64,000 bases of DNA from a bacterium 336/3 (GCA_001281695.1 LJIE01000001.1:3743521-3807520), one strand, 5' to 3'. Positions 43,172 through 51,735 are shown, numbered from the stretch's first letter. Program-made: numbers and translations. The notes: generated from the letters alone by a model not told the origin.

Positions 43172-43179
43172 CAAACGTA
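43172..43179 (-). promoter_or_regulatory. -7 promoter element of the sulfur operon leader
   Basis: The minus strand reads TACGTTTG, an exact match to the Bacteroidota -7 consensus TAnnTTTG, 26 bases before the leader peptide A ATG. The -33 position holds a TTTT instead of TTTG. It would start transcription about 20 bases before the peptide, followed by an A-rich leader. Confidence 0.6.
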
Positions 43180-43273
43180 AAAAACATTTTTGAATATATA
43201 AAAGTATTTTAAGTATTTTTTTGGATTTTTATACAAATATCTGTTTTACAGACAATATTATTCATTCTAATTA

Positions 43274-43627
43274 TTAAATAATAGCATCCTCAAAGTGTTC
43301 AAGGGTATCACCAAGAATGGCAACCACGTCAAAACGAATATTACCTTGCCAAGCTGTTTCGTAGGTGTATTGTTCAGCAGTTTGGAGGAGTAGTTTCTTT
43401 TTAGAAGCAGAAATAGTTTGTTCTGGATAGCCAAATTCGTTGGAGGCTCTGAAGCGGACTTCTACAAACACTATCCAATTCTCTTTTTGAACAATCAGGT
43501 CTATTTCACCTTTTTTATATCTATAATTTTGAGCAAGCAATGTATAGCCCTTGTTTTCTAAGAAAGCAAGGGCTTTTTGTTCCTGTTCTAAGCCTTTGGC
43601 TAATGTATTTTTCTTTTGTTTTCCCAA
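43274..43627 (-). CDS. YraN-family (UPF0102) endonuclease-like protein
   Basis: A 117-residue protein of the YraN / UPF0102 family, a small restriction-endonuclease-like fold of the Holliday-junction-resolvase type. KGLEQEQKALAFLENKGY, YRYKKGEIDLIVQ with the Glu-x-Asp, and VFVEVRFRASNEFGYPEQTI carry the family pattern. The start is a TTG at 43627, two bases after the WG-repeat stop, because no in-frame ATG precedes the conserved start. Role probably in DNA repair or recombination. Confidence 0.85.
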   Translation of the reverse strand: MGKQKKNTLAKGLEQEQKALAFLENKGYTLLAQNYRYKKGEIDLIVQKENWIVFVEVRFRASNEFGYPEQTISASKKKLLLQTAEQYTYETAWQGNIRFDVVAILGDTLEHFEDAII

Positions 43628-43629
43628 GT

Positions 43630-45144
43630 TTAATGTTGACGTTTTTTCTTTTTCTCTTTGAAAGGAATTTTCAACTCTTTATCTTTCTTATTTTCAGCTT
43701 TCTTTTCAGTAGGTGTCAAAGTCTTTTCTTCTATATTCCACAAAAAAGCCTTCTCTCCTTTCTCTAAATAAGCTTTTTTTGAACCATCATTTCTTAAGAC
43801 ATCATATTCTAAGGGTAGAATAACCTTTCCATCAGGGTCTATCAAGCCTTCTTTGCCTTTTAATTTTGCAAAAAATAATTGTGGTTTAAAATAGTATAAT
43901 TCTTCGTATTGAATAGGCGTAATAGTTTTGCCAGTTTCATCTATCAAACCTTTTTTGACGTTTTTATCTATACCTTTTGAAACCAAAAATCTCTCGTTGG
44001 CATACGTGAGTTCATCATATTCCTGAGTGTTTATCTTGGAAGCTGTTTTATTTTCAATTTTCCAAGCTATTACTTTGTTATTATTGTATGTTTTGAAGTA
44101 GACTTTATTTTCTTTTTGCTCTAATATCTGGATACGAGCATATAAAAGAGGTAAAATGATATTACCTTCCATATCTAAAATTCCACTTTTACCCATTTTT
44201 TTCACTACAAGCAGGCTACTTTTTCCCCAAATCGTAATTTCTGTGTATTGTGGTGGTAGTATTTGCTTACCCGAAAAATCATAAACTCCTGAAAGAGAAT
44301 CTTTCTTTCCAATAAAATAATTATTATCAGTTCTGATACTTGTAAACTCCACAGGCAAAATCCATTTGGCAGTTGTATCCATTCTGCCTTCCAACCCTTC
44401 TTTACGAACAGTAATAAAAGCCGTTTTTTCTCTTCTATTTTTATCCATTCGGATAGCATTATATTCTAATGGTAGCAAAATATTAAAGTTTCTGTCTATA
44501 ATTCCATCTTTTTTATCTTTGATAACATGAATTAAAGGATTAGAGGGGATATTCAAAACCTGATGTTTATCGTAACTCTCAGAAGTTTTTTTAGTTTCAT
44601 TATTATAGAACGAAACACTATTTGCACCCACCAACGCAAAAACATTCTTTCCTATGAGTCCTATTCTTTTGTATTGCATAGGTATTGTTTCTTCGTAGGT
44701 ATCACCATTTTTGGCAAGCATTCCAAATTTATCCTCTTTAGAAATCATGACCCATTTTTCACCAATATCTGCATAATCAGCAAATTCAGGAGATACAATT
44801 TTACCTTCTGTATTAATAAACCATTTTGCTTTTTCTATTCTGGCTATTTTAAAAGAACCATTTTTCCTTTTTGATTCAAAAATAGTATCATATTGTGGTG
44901 CAAGCACAAATTTGCCTTTGGTGTCTATAATTCCCCATTTACCTTTTTGTTTTACCAATGCTCTTTCTGAGCCAACCACTTCATCAAAAGGCTTTGTATA
45001 GTCGTACTTTGCTTTGATAGCAAATTTTTCTGTACCCTCTTTTACATATCCCCATTTACCTTTTTTTTCTTTGGGAACAAGCTTTTTTTGTCCAAATCCT
45101 GCAAAGCATAGTAAAAGCCCCAATACCAATAAACTTGTTTTCAT
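43630..45144 (-). CDS. WG-repeat protein 1
   Basis: A roughly 504-residue exported protein (signal peptide ending CFAGFGQ) built of WG/beta-hairpin repeats: KGKWGYVKEGTEKFAIKAKY, KGKWGIIDTKGKFVLAPQY, KDGIIDRNFNILLPLEY and others, then a Lys-rich tail (KKAENKKDKELKIPFKEKKK). WG repeats form beta-sheet scaffolds in Bacteroidota surface proteins and have no known catalytic activity. Two ATG codons at 45153 and 45144 could start it; the latter begins the signal peptide. Confidence 0.8.
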   Translation of the reverse strand: MKTSLLVLGLLLCFAGFGQKKLVPKEKKGKWGYVKEGTEKFAIKAKYDYTKPFDEVVGSERALVKQKGKWGIIDTKGKFVLAPQYDTIFESKRKNGSFKIARIEKAKWFINTEGKIVSPEFADYADIGEKWVMISKEDKFGMLAKNGDTYEETIPMQYKRIGLIGKNVFALVGANSVSFYNNETKKTSESYDKHQVLNIPSNPLIHVIKDKKDGIIDRNFNILLPLEYNAIRMDKNRREKTAFITVRKEGLEGRMDTTAKWILPVEFTSIRTDNNYFIGKKDSLSGVYDFSGKQILPPQYTEITIWGKSSLLVVKKMGKSGILDMEGNIILPLLYARIQILEQKENKVYFKTYNNNKVIAWKIENKTASKINTQEYDELTYANERFLVSKGIDKNVKKGLIDETGKTITPIQYEELYYFKPQLFFAKLKGKEGLIDPDGKVILPLEYDVLRNDGSKKAYLEKGEKAFLWNIEEKTLTPTEKKAENKKDKELKIPFKEKKKKRQH

Positions 45145-45172
45145 TTGCATCATTGATAAGTTTTTAGTTTAC

Positions 45173-45180
45173 CAAATATA
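45173..45180 (-). promoter_or_regulatory. Candidate -7 element before WG-repeat protein 1
   Basis: The minus strand reads TATATTTG, a match to TAnnTTTG, about 28 bases before the WG-repeat ATG. The -33 box is not clear because the lysS terminator lies directly upstream. Confidence 0.45.
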
Positions 45181-45190
45181 CCACAAAAAG

Positions 45191-45222
45191 AAAAAAGGCA
45201 GATAGTTTATCTGCCTTTTTTT
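45191..45222 (-). terminator. Intrinsic terminator of lysS
   Basis: AAAAAAGGCAGATA / TATCTGCCTTTTTT, a 14-base-pair stem with a 3- to 4-base loop and T run on the minus strand, immediately after the lysS stop. Confidence 0.9.
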
Positions 45223-45225
45223 GAT

Positions 45226-46962
45226 TTATGCTGTAAGCCAACTTTCTACTTCTTCTTTGGTAGGGTTTTTCACCCCATCCAATTTCATTTTCTTTCTCAT
45301 TCCACACACATCATTGAAGAGTTTGTTGAGTTCTTGTTTTTTCAGTTCTTCAATAGTTAAGATATTCATTTTTTGCAAAATTGGTACAAGTTCCTCACGT
45401 ACTCCTACTGCTACATAATCTTCTGTTTTTGCATATTGGATTTTCTTTTCTGGCTTCATCTGAGGGAAGAAAAGTACATCCTGAATAGAGTTTTGGTTGG
45501 TCATAATCATCGAAAGTCTGTCAATTCCAATACCAATGCCTGCTGTTGGAGGCATTCCATATTCCAAAGCTCTCAAGAAGTCTTCATCCATTGCCATTGC
45601 CTCCTCATCTCCACGTTCAGCCAAACGCAATTGTTCTTCAAAACGCTCTCTCTGGTCAATAGGGTCATTTAGCTCAGAATAAGCATTACAAATTTCTTTT
45701 CCATTACAAATTACCTCAAAACGCTCTACCAAACCAGCTTTGCTACGGTGTTTTTTGGTAAGAGGCGACATTTCTACAGGATAATCCAAAATAAATGTAG
45801 GCTGGATAAGATTAGGCTCTACTTTTTCACCAAAAATTTCATCAATCAATTTTGCTTTACCCATGGTACTATCCACCTCAATACCCATTTTACGAGCCTC
45901 TTCGGCAAGACCAGCCTCATCGTGAGCCTCAATATCTACACCTGTAAAACTCTGAATAGCCTCTTTCATTGTAAAACGTTTCCAAGGACGTTGAAAATCA
46001 ATGATGTTATCTCCTACTTGTACTTTGGTAGTACCATGCAAATCCATCGCTACTTTTTCCACCATTTCTTCTAGTGTATCAGCCATCCAGATATAGTCTT
46101 TGTAAGCTACATAGATTTCGACTTGTGTAAATTCTGGATTGTGGAAACGGCTCATTCCTTCGTTACGGAAATCTTTTGCAAATTCAAAAACGCCATCAAA
46201 ACCACCTACAATTAGTCTTTTCAAATACAATTCATTAGCAATACGCAAATATAAAGGCATATCAAGCGTATTGTGATGTGTTACGAATGGACGAGCAGCA
46301 GCTCCTCCATGAATTGCCTGTAAAATAGGTGTTTCTACTTCTAAATAACCTTTGTTGATAAGGAAATCACGAATAGAATTTACCAATTTAGAACGTTTGA
46401 TAAATACTTCTTTTACCTGTGGGTTTACAATCAAATCCACATAACGCTGACGATAACGTTGTTCGGGGTCTGTGAAAGCATCATAAGTTTTTACATTGCC
46501 CTCCTCATCTTTTACTTCTTTTACAACTGGTAATGGATGTAACGATTTATTCAAAATCTTGAAAGAGGTCACATGAATACTCGTTTCTCCTGTCTGAGTG
46601 GTAAAAACATAGCCTGTGATACCAATAATATCACCAATATCTAATAATTTCTTAAATACATTATTATAATATGATTTATCCTCTGTTGGACAGATTTCAT
46701 CCCTTTGCAAATAAATTTGCATTCTACCTGTTGCGTCTTGTATTTCAGCGAACGATGCAGAACCCATAATACGAAAACTCATCAATCTACCTGCTAGCGA
46801 AATATTCTTATAAGCCGTCTTGTCCTTCTCATAATTTGCTAAAATATCTGCAATAGAAACATTTACTTCAAATGTTTCGGCAGGATATGGGTCTATCCCC
46901 AACTTCATCAAATCCAGTCTTTTGTTGCGGCGTAAAATCTCTTGTTCGCTAAGGTGTTGCAT
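45226..46962 (-). CDS. lysS: Lysyl-tRNA synthetase, class II
   Basis: A 578-residue class IIb synthetase. The N-terminal OB-fold has VSIADILANYEKDKTAYKNI and LAGRLMSFRIMGSASFAEI; motif 2 is FAKDFRNEGMSRFHNPEFTQ and motif 3 is GMPPTAGIGIGIDRLSMIM. It charges tRNA-Lys in the cytoplasm. The tail after motif 3 is about 70 residues longer than in E. coli LysS, ending in a helical segment (ELNKLFNDVCGMRKKMKLDG). Housekeeping gene. Confidence 0.96.
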   Translation of the reverse strand: MQHLSEQEILRRNKRLDLMKLGIDPYPAETFEVNVSIADILANYEKDKTAYKNISLAGRLMSFRIMGSASFAEIQDATGRMQIYLQRDEICPTEDKSYYNNVFKKLLDIGDIIGITGYVFTTQTGETSIHVTSFKILNKSLHPLPVVKEVKDEEGNVKTYDAFTDPEQRYRQRYVDLIVNPQVKEVFIKRSKLVNSIRDFLINKGYLEVETPILQAIHGGAAARPFVTHHNTLDMPLYLRIANELYLKRLIVGGFDGVFEFAKDFRNEGMSRFHNPEFTQVEIYVAYKDYIWMADTLEEMVEKVAMDLHGTTKVQVGDNIIDFQRPWKRFTMKEAIQSFTGVDIEAHDEAGLAEEARKMGIEVDSTMGKAKLIDEIFGEKVEPNLIQPTFILDYPVEMSPLTKKHRSKAGLVERFEVICNGKEICNAYSELNDPIDQRERFEEQLRLAERGDEEAMAMDEDFLRALEYGMPPTAGIGIGIDRLSMIMTNQNSIQDVLFFPQMKPEKKIQYAKTEDYVAVGVREELVPILQKMNILTIEELKKQELNKLFNDVCGMRKKMKLDGVKNPTKEEVESWLTA

Positions 46963-47072
46963 TGAATTTTTAATTTAAAATGGTTAATAGCTAATTTTTT
47001 CTTGAGAAATAGGGTTTCTTAAGAAATGAAAGATACCTTTTGAGTTTGCAAAATTCAGTAAAAAAGAGCATA

Positions 47073-47090
47073 ATGCAAAACGTTTTGCAT
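47073..47090. promoter_or_regulatory. LacI/PurR-type palindromic operator candidate
   Basis: ATGCAAAACGTTTTGCAT is a perfect 18-base palindrome with a central CG, the form of LacI/GalR-family operators such as the PurR box. No LacI-family gene is in the window, and no sugar-utilisation gene follows. Confidence 0.5.
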
Positions 47091-47097
47091 GAAAAAG

Positions 47098-47128
47098 CAT
47101 AATCCGAGCCTAAAAGACTCGGATTATG
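47098..47128 (-). terminator. Hairpin, possible terminator
   Basis: CATAATCCGAG / CTCGGATTATG, a perfect 11-base-pair stem with a 9-base loop. On the minus strand it is followed by CTTTTTC, so it could act as a terminator, but no minus-strand gene lies upstream in the window. Confidence 0.35.
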
Positions 47129-47156
47129 GAACCTAACTAATCAAAAACTTACAATT

Positions 47157-47183
47157 ATGAAAACTAAAGTATTAACACAATAA
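47157..47183 (+). pseudogene. Truncated eight-codon reading frame, possible gene remnant
   Basis: ATGAAAACTAAAGTATTAACA encodes the beginning of an exported-protein-like start (MKTKVLTQ) that stops after eight codons. The preceding leader looks like the 5' end of a Bacteroidota membrane-protein gene. It may be the scar of a deleted TonB-dependent receptor or secreted protein gene, or just chance; weak call. Confidence 0.25.
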
Positions 47184-47259
47184 AAGGAAAAATGTTTCCA
47201 TAAATAATAAATGTTATAACAAATATTTTACAAACAACTAAAAATCAAAATTATATACA

Positions 47260-48027
47260 ATGTGTCTTATTATTTTCGGATTAGAAGTACACCCTCAATA
47301 TAAATTAGTCTTGATTGCCAATCGGGATGAGTTCTATGCTCGTCCAACACAAGCTGCTCATTTCTGGGAAGAAAATCCTCATTTACTTGCTGGCAAAGAT
47401 TTGCTAGGTGGAGGTACATGGTTAGGTATCAACAAAAAAGGAAAGTTTTCAGCTCTGACCAATTACCGAGACCCTTTCAATATCCGAACAAATACACCCA
47501 GCCGTGGAGAACTCAATACCAATTATTTATTAGGCGATGCTGACCCACTCAAATATATGTTCAGAGTACAATTTAAAGCCTCACAATACAATGGTTTCAA
47601 TTTGCTAACAGGCGATAAAGACGATTTATTTTATTATTCAAATTATTCAAAGAGTATTCAGAAAATCAATCAGGGTATTTTTGGTTTGAGTAACCATTTA
47701 CTTGATGCTGATTGGCACAAAATACAGTTAGGAAAAAACAAATTAGAAAATTATCTACAAAACAATTCTAAGTTGGAAATTACTGATTTACTTGCCATTA
47801 TGGAAGATGAAAGCAAGCCAGAAGATGATAAAGTTCAACAAACTGGACTTTCTTTGGAACAAGAAAAAATGCTTTCTTCTATGTTTATTCGAAGCCCAAA
47901 ATATGGTACTTGTTGCTCTACAGTACTACTTTGGGATAAAAAAGACCATATTACATTTGTAGAAAAAACTTTTGTCGAAGGGGCTCCTCATATCATCAAT
48001 GAATACAACTTTCATATAGAACACTAA
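47260..48027 (+). CDS. NRDE/TANGO2-family protein
   Basis: A 255-residue protein of the TANGO2 (NRDE) family. It starts with MCLIIFGLEVHPQYKLVLIA followed by NRDEFYARPTQAAHFW, in which the NRDE sequence names the family; LAGKDLLGGGTWLGINKKGK and SALTNYRDPFNI follow. In animals TANGO2 is linked to haem and lipid metabolism; the bacterial role is unknown. The N-terminal Cys is conserved. The upstream spacer is unusually structured. Confidence 0.9.
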   Translation: MCLIIFGLEVHPQYKLVLIANRDEFYARPTQAAHFWEENPHLLAGKDLLGGGTWLGINKKGKFSALTNYRDPFNIRTNTPSRGELNTNYLLGDADPLKYMFRVQFKASQYNGFNLLTGDKDDLFYYSNYSKSIQKINQGIFGLSNHLLDADWHKIQLGKNKLENYLQNNSKLEITDLLAIMEDESKPEDDKVQQTGLSLEQEKMLSSMFIRSPKYGTCCSTVLLWDKKDHITFVEKTFVEGAPHIINEYNFHIEH

Positions 48028-48046
48028 GATAGTTTTCATAGCTTTT

Positions 48047-48078
48047 TTTGTGCTTTTACTAAATAAACATTAAATTTG
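48047..48078 (+). promoter_or_regulatory. Promoter of tyrS
   Basis: TTTG at 48047-48050, a 20-base spacer and TAAATTTG at 48071-48078 match the Bacteroidota consensus in both boxes. The predicted start lies about 35 bases before the tyrS ATG. Confidence 0.7.
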
Positions 48079-48118
48079 CGTTCTTTTTTTAGAACACACA
48101 TTTGTACAAAACAAAGCT

Positions 48119-49402
48119 ATGAGCAATTTTATAGAAGAACTTCGCTGGCGTGGAATGCTCCACGATATGATGCCTGAAACAGAAAAACAGTTAGAATCCC
48201 CTACAACAGGTTATATTGGTTTTGATCCTACGGCTTCTTCATTGCACATTGGCAATTTAGCAACTATCATGATATTGGTGCATTTCCAAAAAGCTGGGCA
48301 TAAGCCTTTTGCATTGGTGGGTGGTGCTACTGGCATGATTGGCGACCCTTCTGGAAAAAGTGAAGAAAGAAAATTCTTAGATGAACAGACTCTTAGAAAT
48401 AACCAAGATGCCATTCGTCATCAACTCTCTAAATTTTTGAGTTTTGAAGGCGAAAATGCTGCTGAAATCGTAAATAATTACGATTGGTTCAAAGAAATGG
48501 GCTTTTTAGAATTTTTGCGTAATGTTGGCAAATACCTGACTGTAAATTACATGATGTCAAAAGATTCTGTAAAAAACAGATTGGGTGATGGTGGGGGGAT
48601 TTCATTTACCGAATTTAGCTATCAATTACTACAAGGCTACGATTTTTACTGGTTATACAAAAATAAAGACGTTAAAATTCAAATGGGAGGCTCTGACCAA
48701 TGGGGTAACATTACCACAGGTACAGAACTTATCAGAAGAATTGATAGTGGAGAAGCTTTTGCCCTTACTACACCATTGCTTACCAAAGCAGATGGTGCTA
48801 AGTTTGGTAAATCAGAATCGGGTAATGTATGGTTAGATGCCTCTATGACAAGTCCTTACAAATTCTATCAGTTTTTTATCAATCAAGCTGATGCAGATAT
48901 GCATCGTCTGATTCGTGTATTTTCGTTAAAGACTCAAGAAGAAATTGAAGTTTTAGAAGGAGAACATAAATTAGCTGCTGAAAAACGTATTTTACAAAAA
49001 GCTTTAGCAGAGGAATTAACTGAACGTATTCATTCCAAAAAGGATTTGGAAAATGCAATCAAAGCAACCAATATTTTGTTTGGAAAAGATGCTGTAGAAG
49101 ATTTAAAAAGCATAGATGAAAATACGTTATTAGAAGTTTTTGATGGTGTAGCCCAAGTATCTATTTCAAAAGATGAGCTTTCTAATGCTCAAAATGTAGT
49201 GAATCTTCTTTCTGAAACTACTCAAAATCAGATTTTTAAATCTAAAGGAGAAGCCAGAAAAGCTATTCAAAATAATGCTGTGAGCATCAATAAAATTAAA
49301 GTAACTAACCCTGAGCAAAACCTTGATTTTGAGCTTCTTCAAAATAAATACTTGTTAGCTCAAAATGGCAAAAAGAGTTACTATTTAATCAAAATACAAT
49401 AA
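48119..49402 (+). CDS. tyrS: Tyrosyl-tRNA synthetase
   Basis: A 427-residue class I synthetase. The HIGH-type motif is SSLHIGNLATIM in GFDPTASSLHIGN; the KMSKS-type motif is KFGKSESGNVWLD. The middle has GGSDQWGNITTGTELI, and the C-terminal S4-like RNA-binding domain ends KYLLAQNGKKSYYLIK. It charges tRNA-Tyr. No T-box or other leader is seen in the short 5' region. Confidence 0.96.
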   Translation: MSNFIEELRWRGMLHDMMPETEKQLESPTTGYIGFDPTASSLHIGNLATIMILVHFQKAGHKPFALVGGATGMIGDPSGKSEERKFLDEQTLRNNQDAIRHQLSKFLSFEGENAAEIVNNYDWFKEMGFLEFLRNVGKYLTVNYMMSKDSVKNRLGDGGGISFTEFSYQLLQGYDFYWLYKNKDVKIQMGGSDQWGNITTGTELIRRIDSGEAFALTTPLLTKADGAKFGKSESGNVWLDASMTSPYKFYQFFINQADADMHRLIRVFSLKTQEEIEVLEGEHKLAAEKRILQKALAEELTERIHSKKDLENAIKATNILFGKDAVEDLKSIDENTLLEVFDGVAQVSISKDELSNAQNVVNLLSETTQNQIFKSKGEARKAIQNNAVSINKIKVTNPEQNLDFELLQNKYLLAQNGKKSYYLIKIQ

Positions 49403-49410
49403 TTTAATTT

Positions 49411-49450
49411 GAGACATTGGTCTTTTGTCTGATGTCTCATTTCTTTTATC
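49411..49450 (+). terminator. Terminator after tyrS
   Basis: GAGACAT / ATGTCTC, a 7-base-pair stem around a 14-base loop, followed by a T-rich stretch (TTTCTTTT). It lies 8 bases after the tyrS stop; weaker than the others. Confidence 0.5.
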
Positions 49451-49465
49451 TAAAAATATAAATTT

Positions 49466-50236
49466 ATGTTTTCAACCACCGAAATCACGTCTCACGAAAT
49501 AGCTTCTGATAATCCGATTCATCAGAGACTGTTTTTTGCTTACCATCAGGCTTCTCAGATGATAAAGGGAGATATTTTAGAAATTGGTTGTGGTGTGGGA
49601 CGTGGTTTGGCTGTTATTTTGGAGAAATCGGGGACGTACACAGCCGTAGATAAAAACGGAAAACTCATTGAAAAACTCCAGATAGAGTATCCAAATCATC
49701 GTTTTATTACACATCACATCCCTCCTTTAGAGAGTTTGGAAGATAACACCTTCGATTATGTCATTACGTTTCAAGTAATTGAGCATATTGAAAATGACGA
49801 TTTGTTTGTAAAGGAAATACATAGAGTTTTGAAACCACACGGCAAAGCCTTTATTTCTACCCCCAATATCAAACAATCGCTTACCAGAAACCCTTGGCAC
49901 ATACGTGAATATACGGCAGATGGTCTAGAAAAATTGATGAAAAAGTATTTCTCAAAATTAGAAACGTATGGTGTAGATGGTAACGAAAAAGTAATGCAAT
50001 ACCACGCAGAAAACAGAAAATCGGTGGCAAAGTTTAAGAAATTAGATATTTTTAATTTAGAAAAGCATTTACCTCGTTGGGCGTTACAAATCCCTTACGA
50101 TTTTCTGAATAGATTTAACAGAAAAAAATTGATGCAAAATGAAAATAGCCTATCAAGTCAAATCTCTCACACTGACTATTTTCTAAGTAATACTCCTGAT
50201 AAAGCACTTGATTTATTTTATATAGCTGAGAAATAA
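49466..50236 (+). CDS. Class I SAM-dependent methyltransferase
   Basis: A 256-residue methyltransferase: ILEIGCGVGRGLAVILEKSG is the SAM motif, followed by the acidic end of strand 2 (YTAVDKNGKLIEKL) and the FDYVITFQVIEHIENDDLFV segment typical of the Methyltransf_11/UbiE-like group. RVLKPHGKAFISTPN completes the fold. Substrate unknown; it is followed by an FkbM-like methyltransferase, so both may modify glycans or lipids. Confidence 0.85.
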   Translation: MFSTTEITSHEIASDNPIHQRLFFAYHQASQMIKGDILEIGCGVGRGLAVILEKSGTYTAVDKNGKLIEKLQIEYPNHRFITHHIPPLESLEDNTFDYVITFQVIEHIENDDLFVKEIHRVLKPHGKAFISTPNIKQSLTRNPWHIREYTADGLEKLMKKYFSKLETYGVDGNEKVMQYHAENRKSVAKFKKLDIFNLEKHLPRWALQIPYDFLNRFNRKKLMQNENSLSSQISHTDYFLSNTPDKALDLFYIAEK

Positions 50237-50250
50237 AACTAATATTATAG

Positions 50251-51081
50251 ATGAATTTCTCAGAACTTCGATATAAACTACTCTACGAAAAAACAATTAC
50301 AAGAGCGTTTTTCACTATTTGGGGAATTACTCTACAAGAATTTCGCATTAGTTTTTCTCAGTTTTTTACATTTAAATCTCCTATTTTATCATTTTTTAGG
50401 ATACTCAAATACTGGTTTTTATCTTTTAATCGTCTTACTTTTGGTCGTTCCGCTAGAATTAGTTATGCTTTTACTGGTGAAGACAGGCTTATAGAGTCCA
50501 TTTTAAAGCCTAAAATCACAAAAACAGGTTTTTATGTGGAAGTTGGGTGTAATCATCCAACTTTTATATCTAATTCGTTCTTATTTTATAGAAGGGGTTG
50601 GAAAGGTATTTGTGTAGATGCCAATGAAAATCTAATTCATAAATACAAATATTTACGTCCTAGGGACAAAGCTATCTGCTCTTTTGTTTCAAATATTTCT
50701 AAGCCTATAGAGTTTATAGAATTAACTAACAATGTTCTTTCATCTATAGATAAGAATTATATAGAAAAGTGTTTGAAAGAAGGTCAAAAAATAGTTTCAA
50801 AGAAAAATATTCAACCTAGAAGTCTAACTGAAATTTTAGATGAACAATCTTGCCCTTTAATTTTTGATTTTTTATCAGTAGATGTAGAAGAGCATGATTA
50901 TGAAGCGTTATCTTCTTTGGATTTTGATAAATATACACCTCTTTTAATTGTTGTTGAAGCTGAAGATTTTAATCCTAATCAACCAGAAAAACATCAAATT
51001 TATCAACTACTAACAAATAAAGGCTATCAACTAAATGGCTACATTCTAACCAATTTATATTTTACTAAGTTACTTCCTTAA
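50251..51081 (+). CDS. FkbM-family methyltransferase
   Basis: A 276-residue protein. The FkbM pattern is visible in GFYVEVGCNHPTFISNSFLF, GWKGICVDANENLIHKYK, the SLTEILDEQ segment and DFLSVDVEEHDYEALSSLDF. FkbM-type enzymes methylate hydroxyls of sugars or polyketides. It follows the class I methyltransferase by 14 bases and converges with the next gene, overlapping its 3' end by 4 bases. Confidence 0.85.
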   Translation: MNFSELRYKLLYEKTITRAFFTIWGITLQEFRISFSQFFTFKSPILSFFRILKYWFLSFNRLTFGRSARISYAFTGEDRLIESILKPKITKTGFYVEVGCNHPTFISNSFLFYRRGWKGICVDANENLIHKYKYLRPRDKAICSFVSNISKPIEFIELTNNVLSSIDKNYIEKCLKEGQKIVSKKNIQPRSLTEILDEQSCPLIFDFLSVDVEEHDYEALSSLDFDKYTPLLIVVEAEDFNPNQPEKHQIYQLLTNKGYQLNGYILTNLYFTKLLP

Positions 51082-51728
51082 TAATACTGATAAAATAATT
51101 TATATCTGTGGGTATCCCATGCTGTCCAAGTTTCTAATAGAGGCTTGGATTCCTTGTTTACAACCCTTTCTGTTTTCTCTAATTCCTTTCCTGATACATC
51201 TTTGGTTATTTGGGTAGTTTTGTTGCCTTGATACTCAAAATAAATTGTTTCTGAATGAAAATATTGAGGCTTAGTATAAGTAATCGGATTTCCATTTTTA
51301 TCATACCCCTCCCAATATGCTTTAAAGTGTTTCACAGAAACAGGGCGTTTTAAATTATCATATTTAAAAATGTATTTATTCCATGCACTTCTCCCTCCTA
51401 CTTCACATATAGTAGAATCGAAGGTTTCATAAGTTTTTTTACCTTTTGATGCCTTCAAAATATATTCATCAATAAAATCACTTTGAACGGGTATTTTATA
51501 ATAAAAAGTCCCTTTTTTTTGTGGAGGCTCATTCTTATAAAACCATAATTCACAAACTTGGGTGCTGTCCTTGAAAGTTACATCATACTGATAAATAACT
51601 ACATATCTTTCTATTTTATTGTCATGAACTGTTGGTGACATAAATCCTAAAATAGTATTATAAAGAATTTGCCAAAAAGTAAAAACCTGAAGCTCTGACA
51701 TAAATAAAAATATTTTAAACAGATTCAC
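51078..51728 (-). CDS. Hypothetical protein
   Basis: A 216-residue protein with a hydrophobic N-terminus (MNLFKIFLFMSELQVFTFWQ). The body is rich in short strands with many aromatic and charged residues (YKNEPPQKKGTFYYKIPVQS, YFEYQGNKTTQITKDVSGK). No family recognised. A hairpin (51736-51755) sits in its divergent spacer with the CHAT gene. Confidence 0.5.
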   Translation of the reverse strand: MNLFKIFLFMSELQVFTFWQILYNTILGFMSPTVHDNKIERYVVIYQYDVTFKDSTQVCELWFYKNEPPQKKGTFYYKIPVQSDFIDEYILKASKGKKTYETFDSTICEVGGRSAWNKYIFKYDNLKRPVSVKHFKAYWEGYDKNGNPITYTKPQYFHSETIYFEYQGNKTTQITKDVSGKELEKTERVVNKESKPLLETWTAWDTHRYKLFYQYY

Positions 51729-51735
51729 TACAAAA

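Larger units (their letters stand above)
46963..47259. other. Intergenic region with orphan operator-like and leader-like elements
   Basis: A 297-base region between divergent lysS and the TANGO2-like gene. It holds an 18-base palindrome (47073-47090), an 11-base-pair hairpin (47098-47128) and a short frame of eight codons (47157-47183) preceded by an A-rich leader (CCTAACTAATCAAAAACT). The rest is AT-rich with no recognised gene. Confidence 0.5.

Noticed and set aside
42834-43179. A riboswitch upstream of the TonB-dependent receptor (for example cobalamin or SAM)
   Set aside because: No conserved riboswitch core was recognised; the region is explained by two short frames with simple terminator hairpins.
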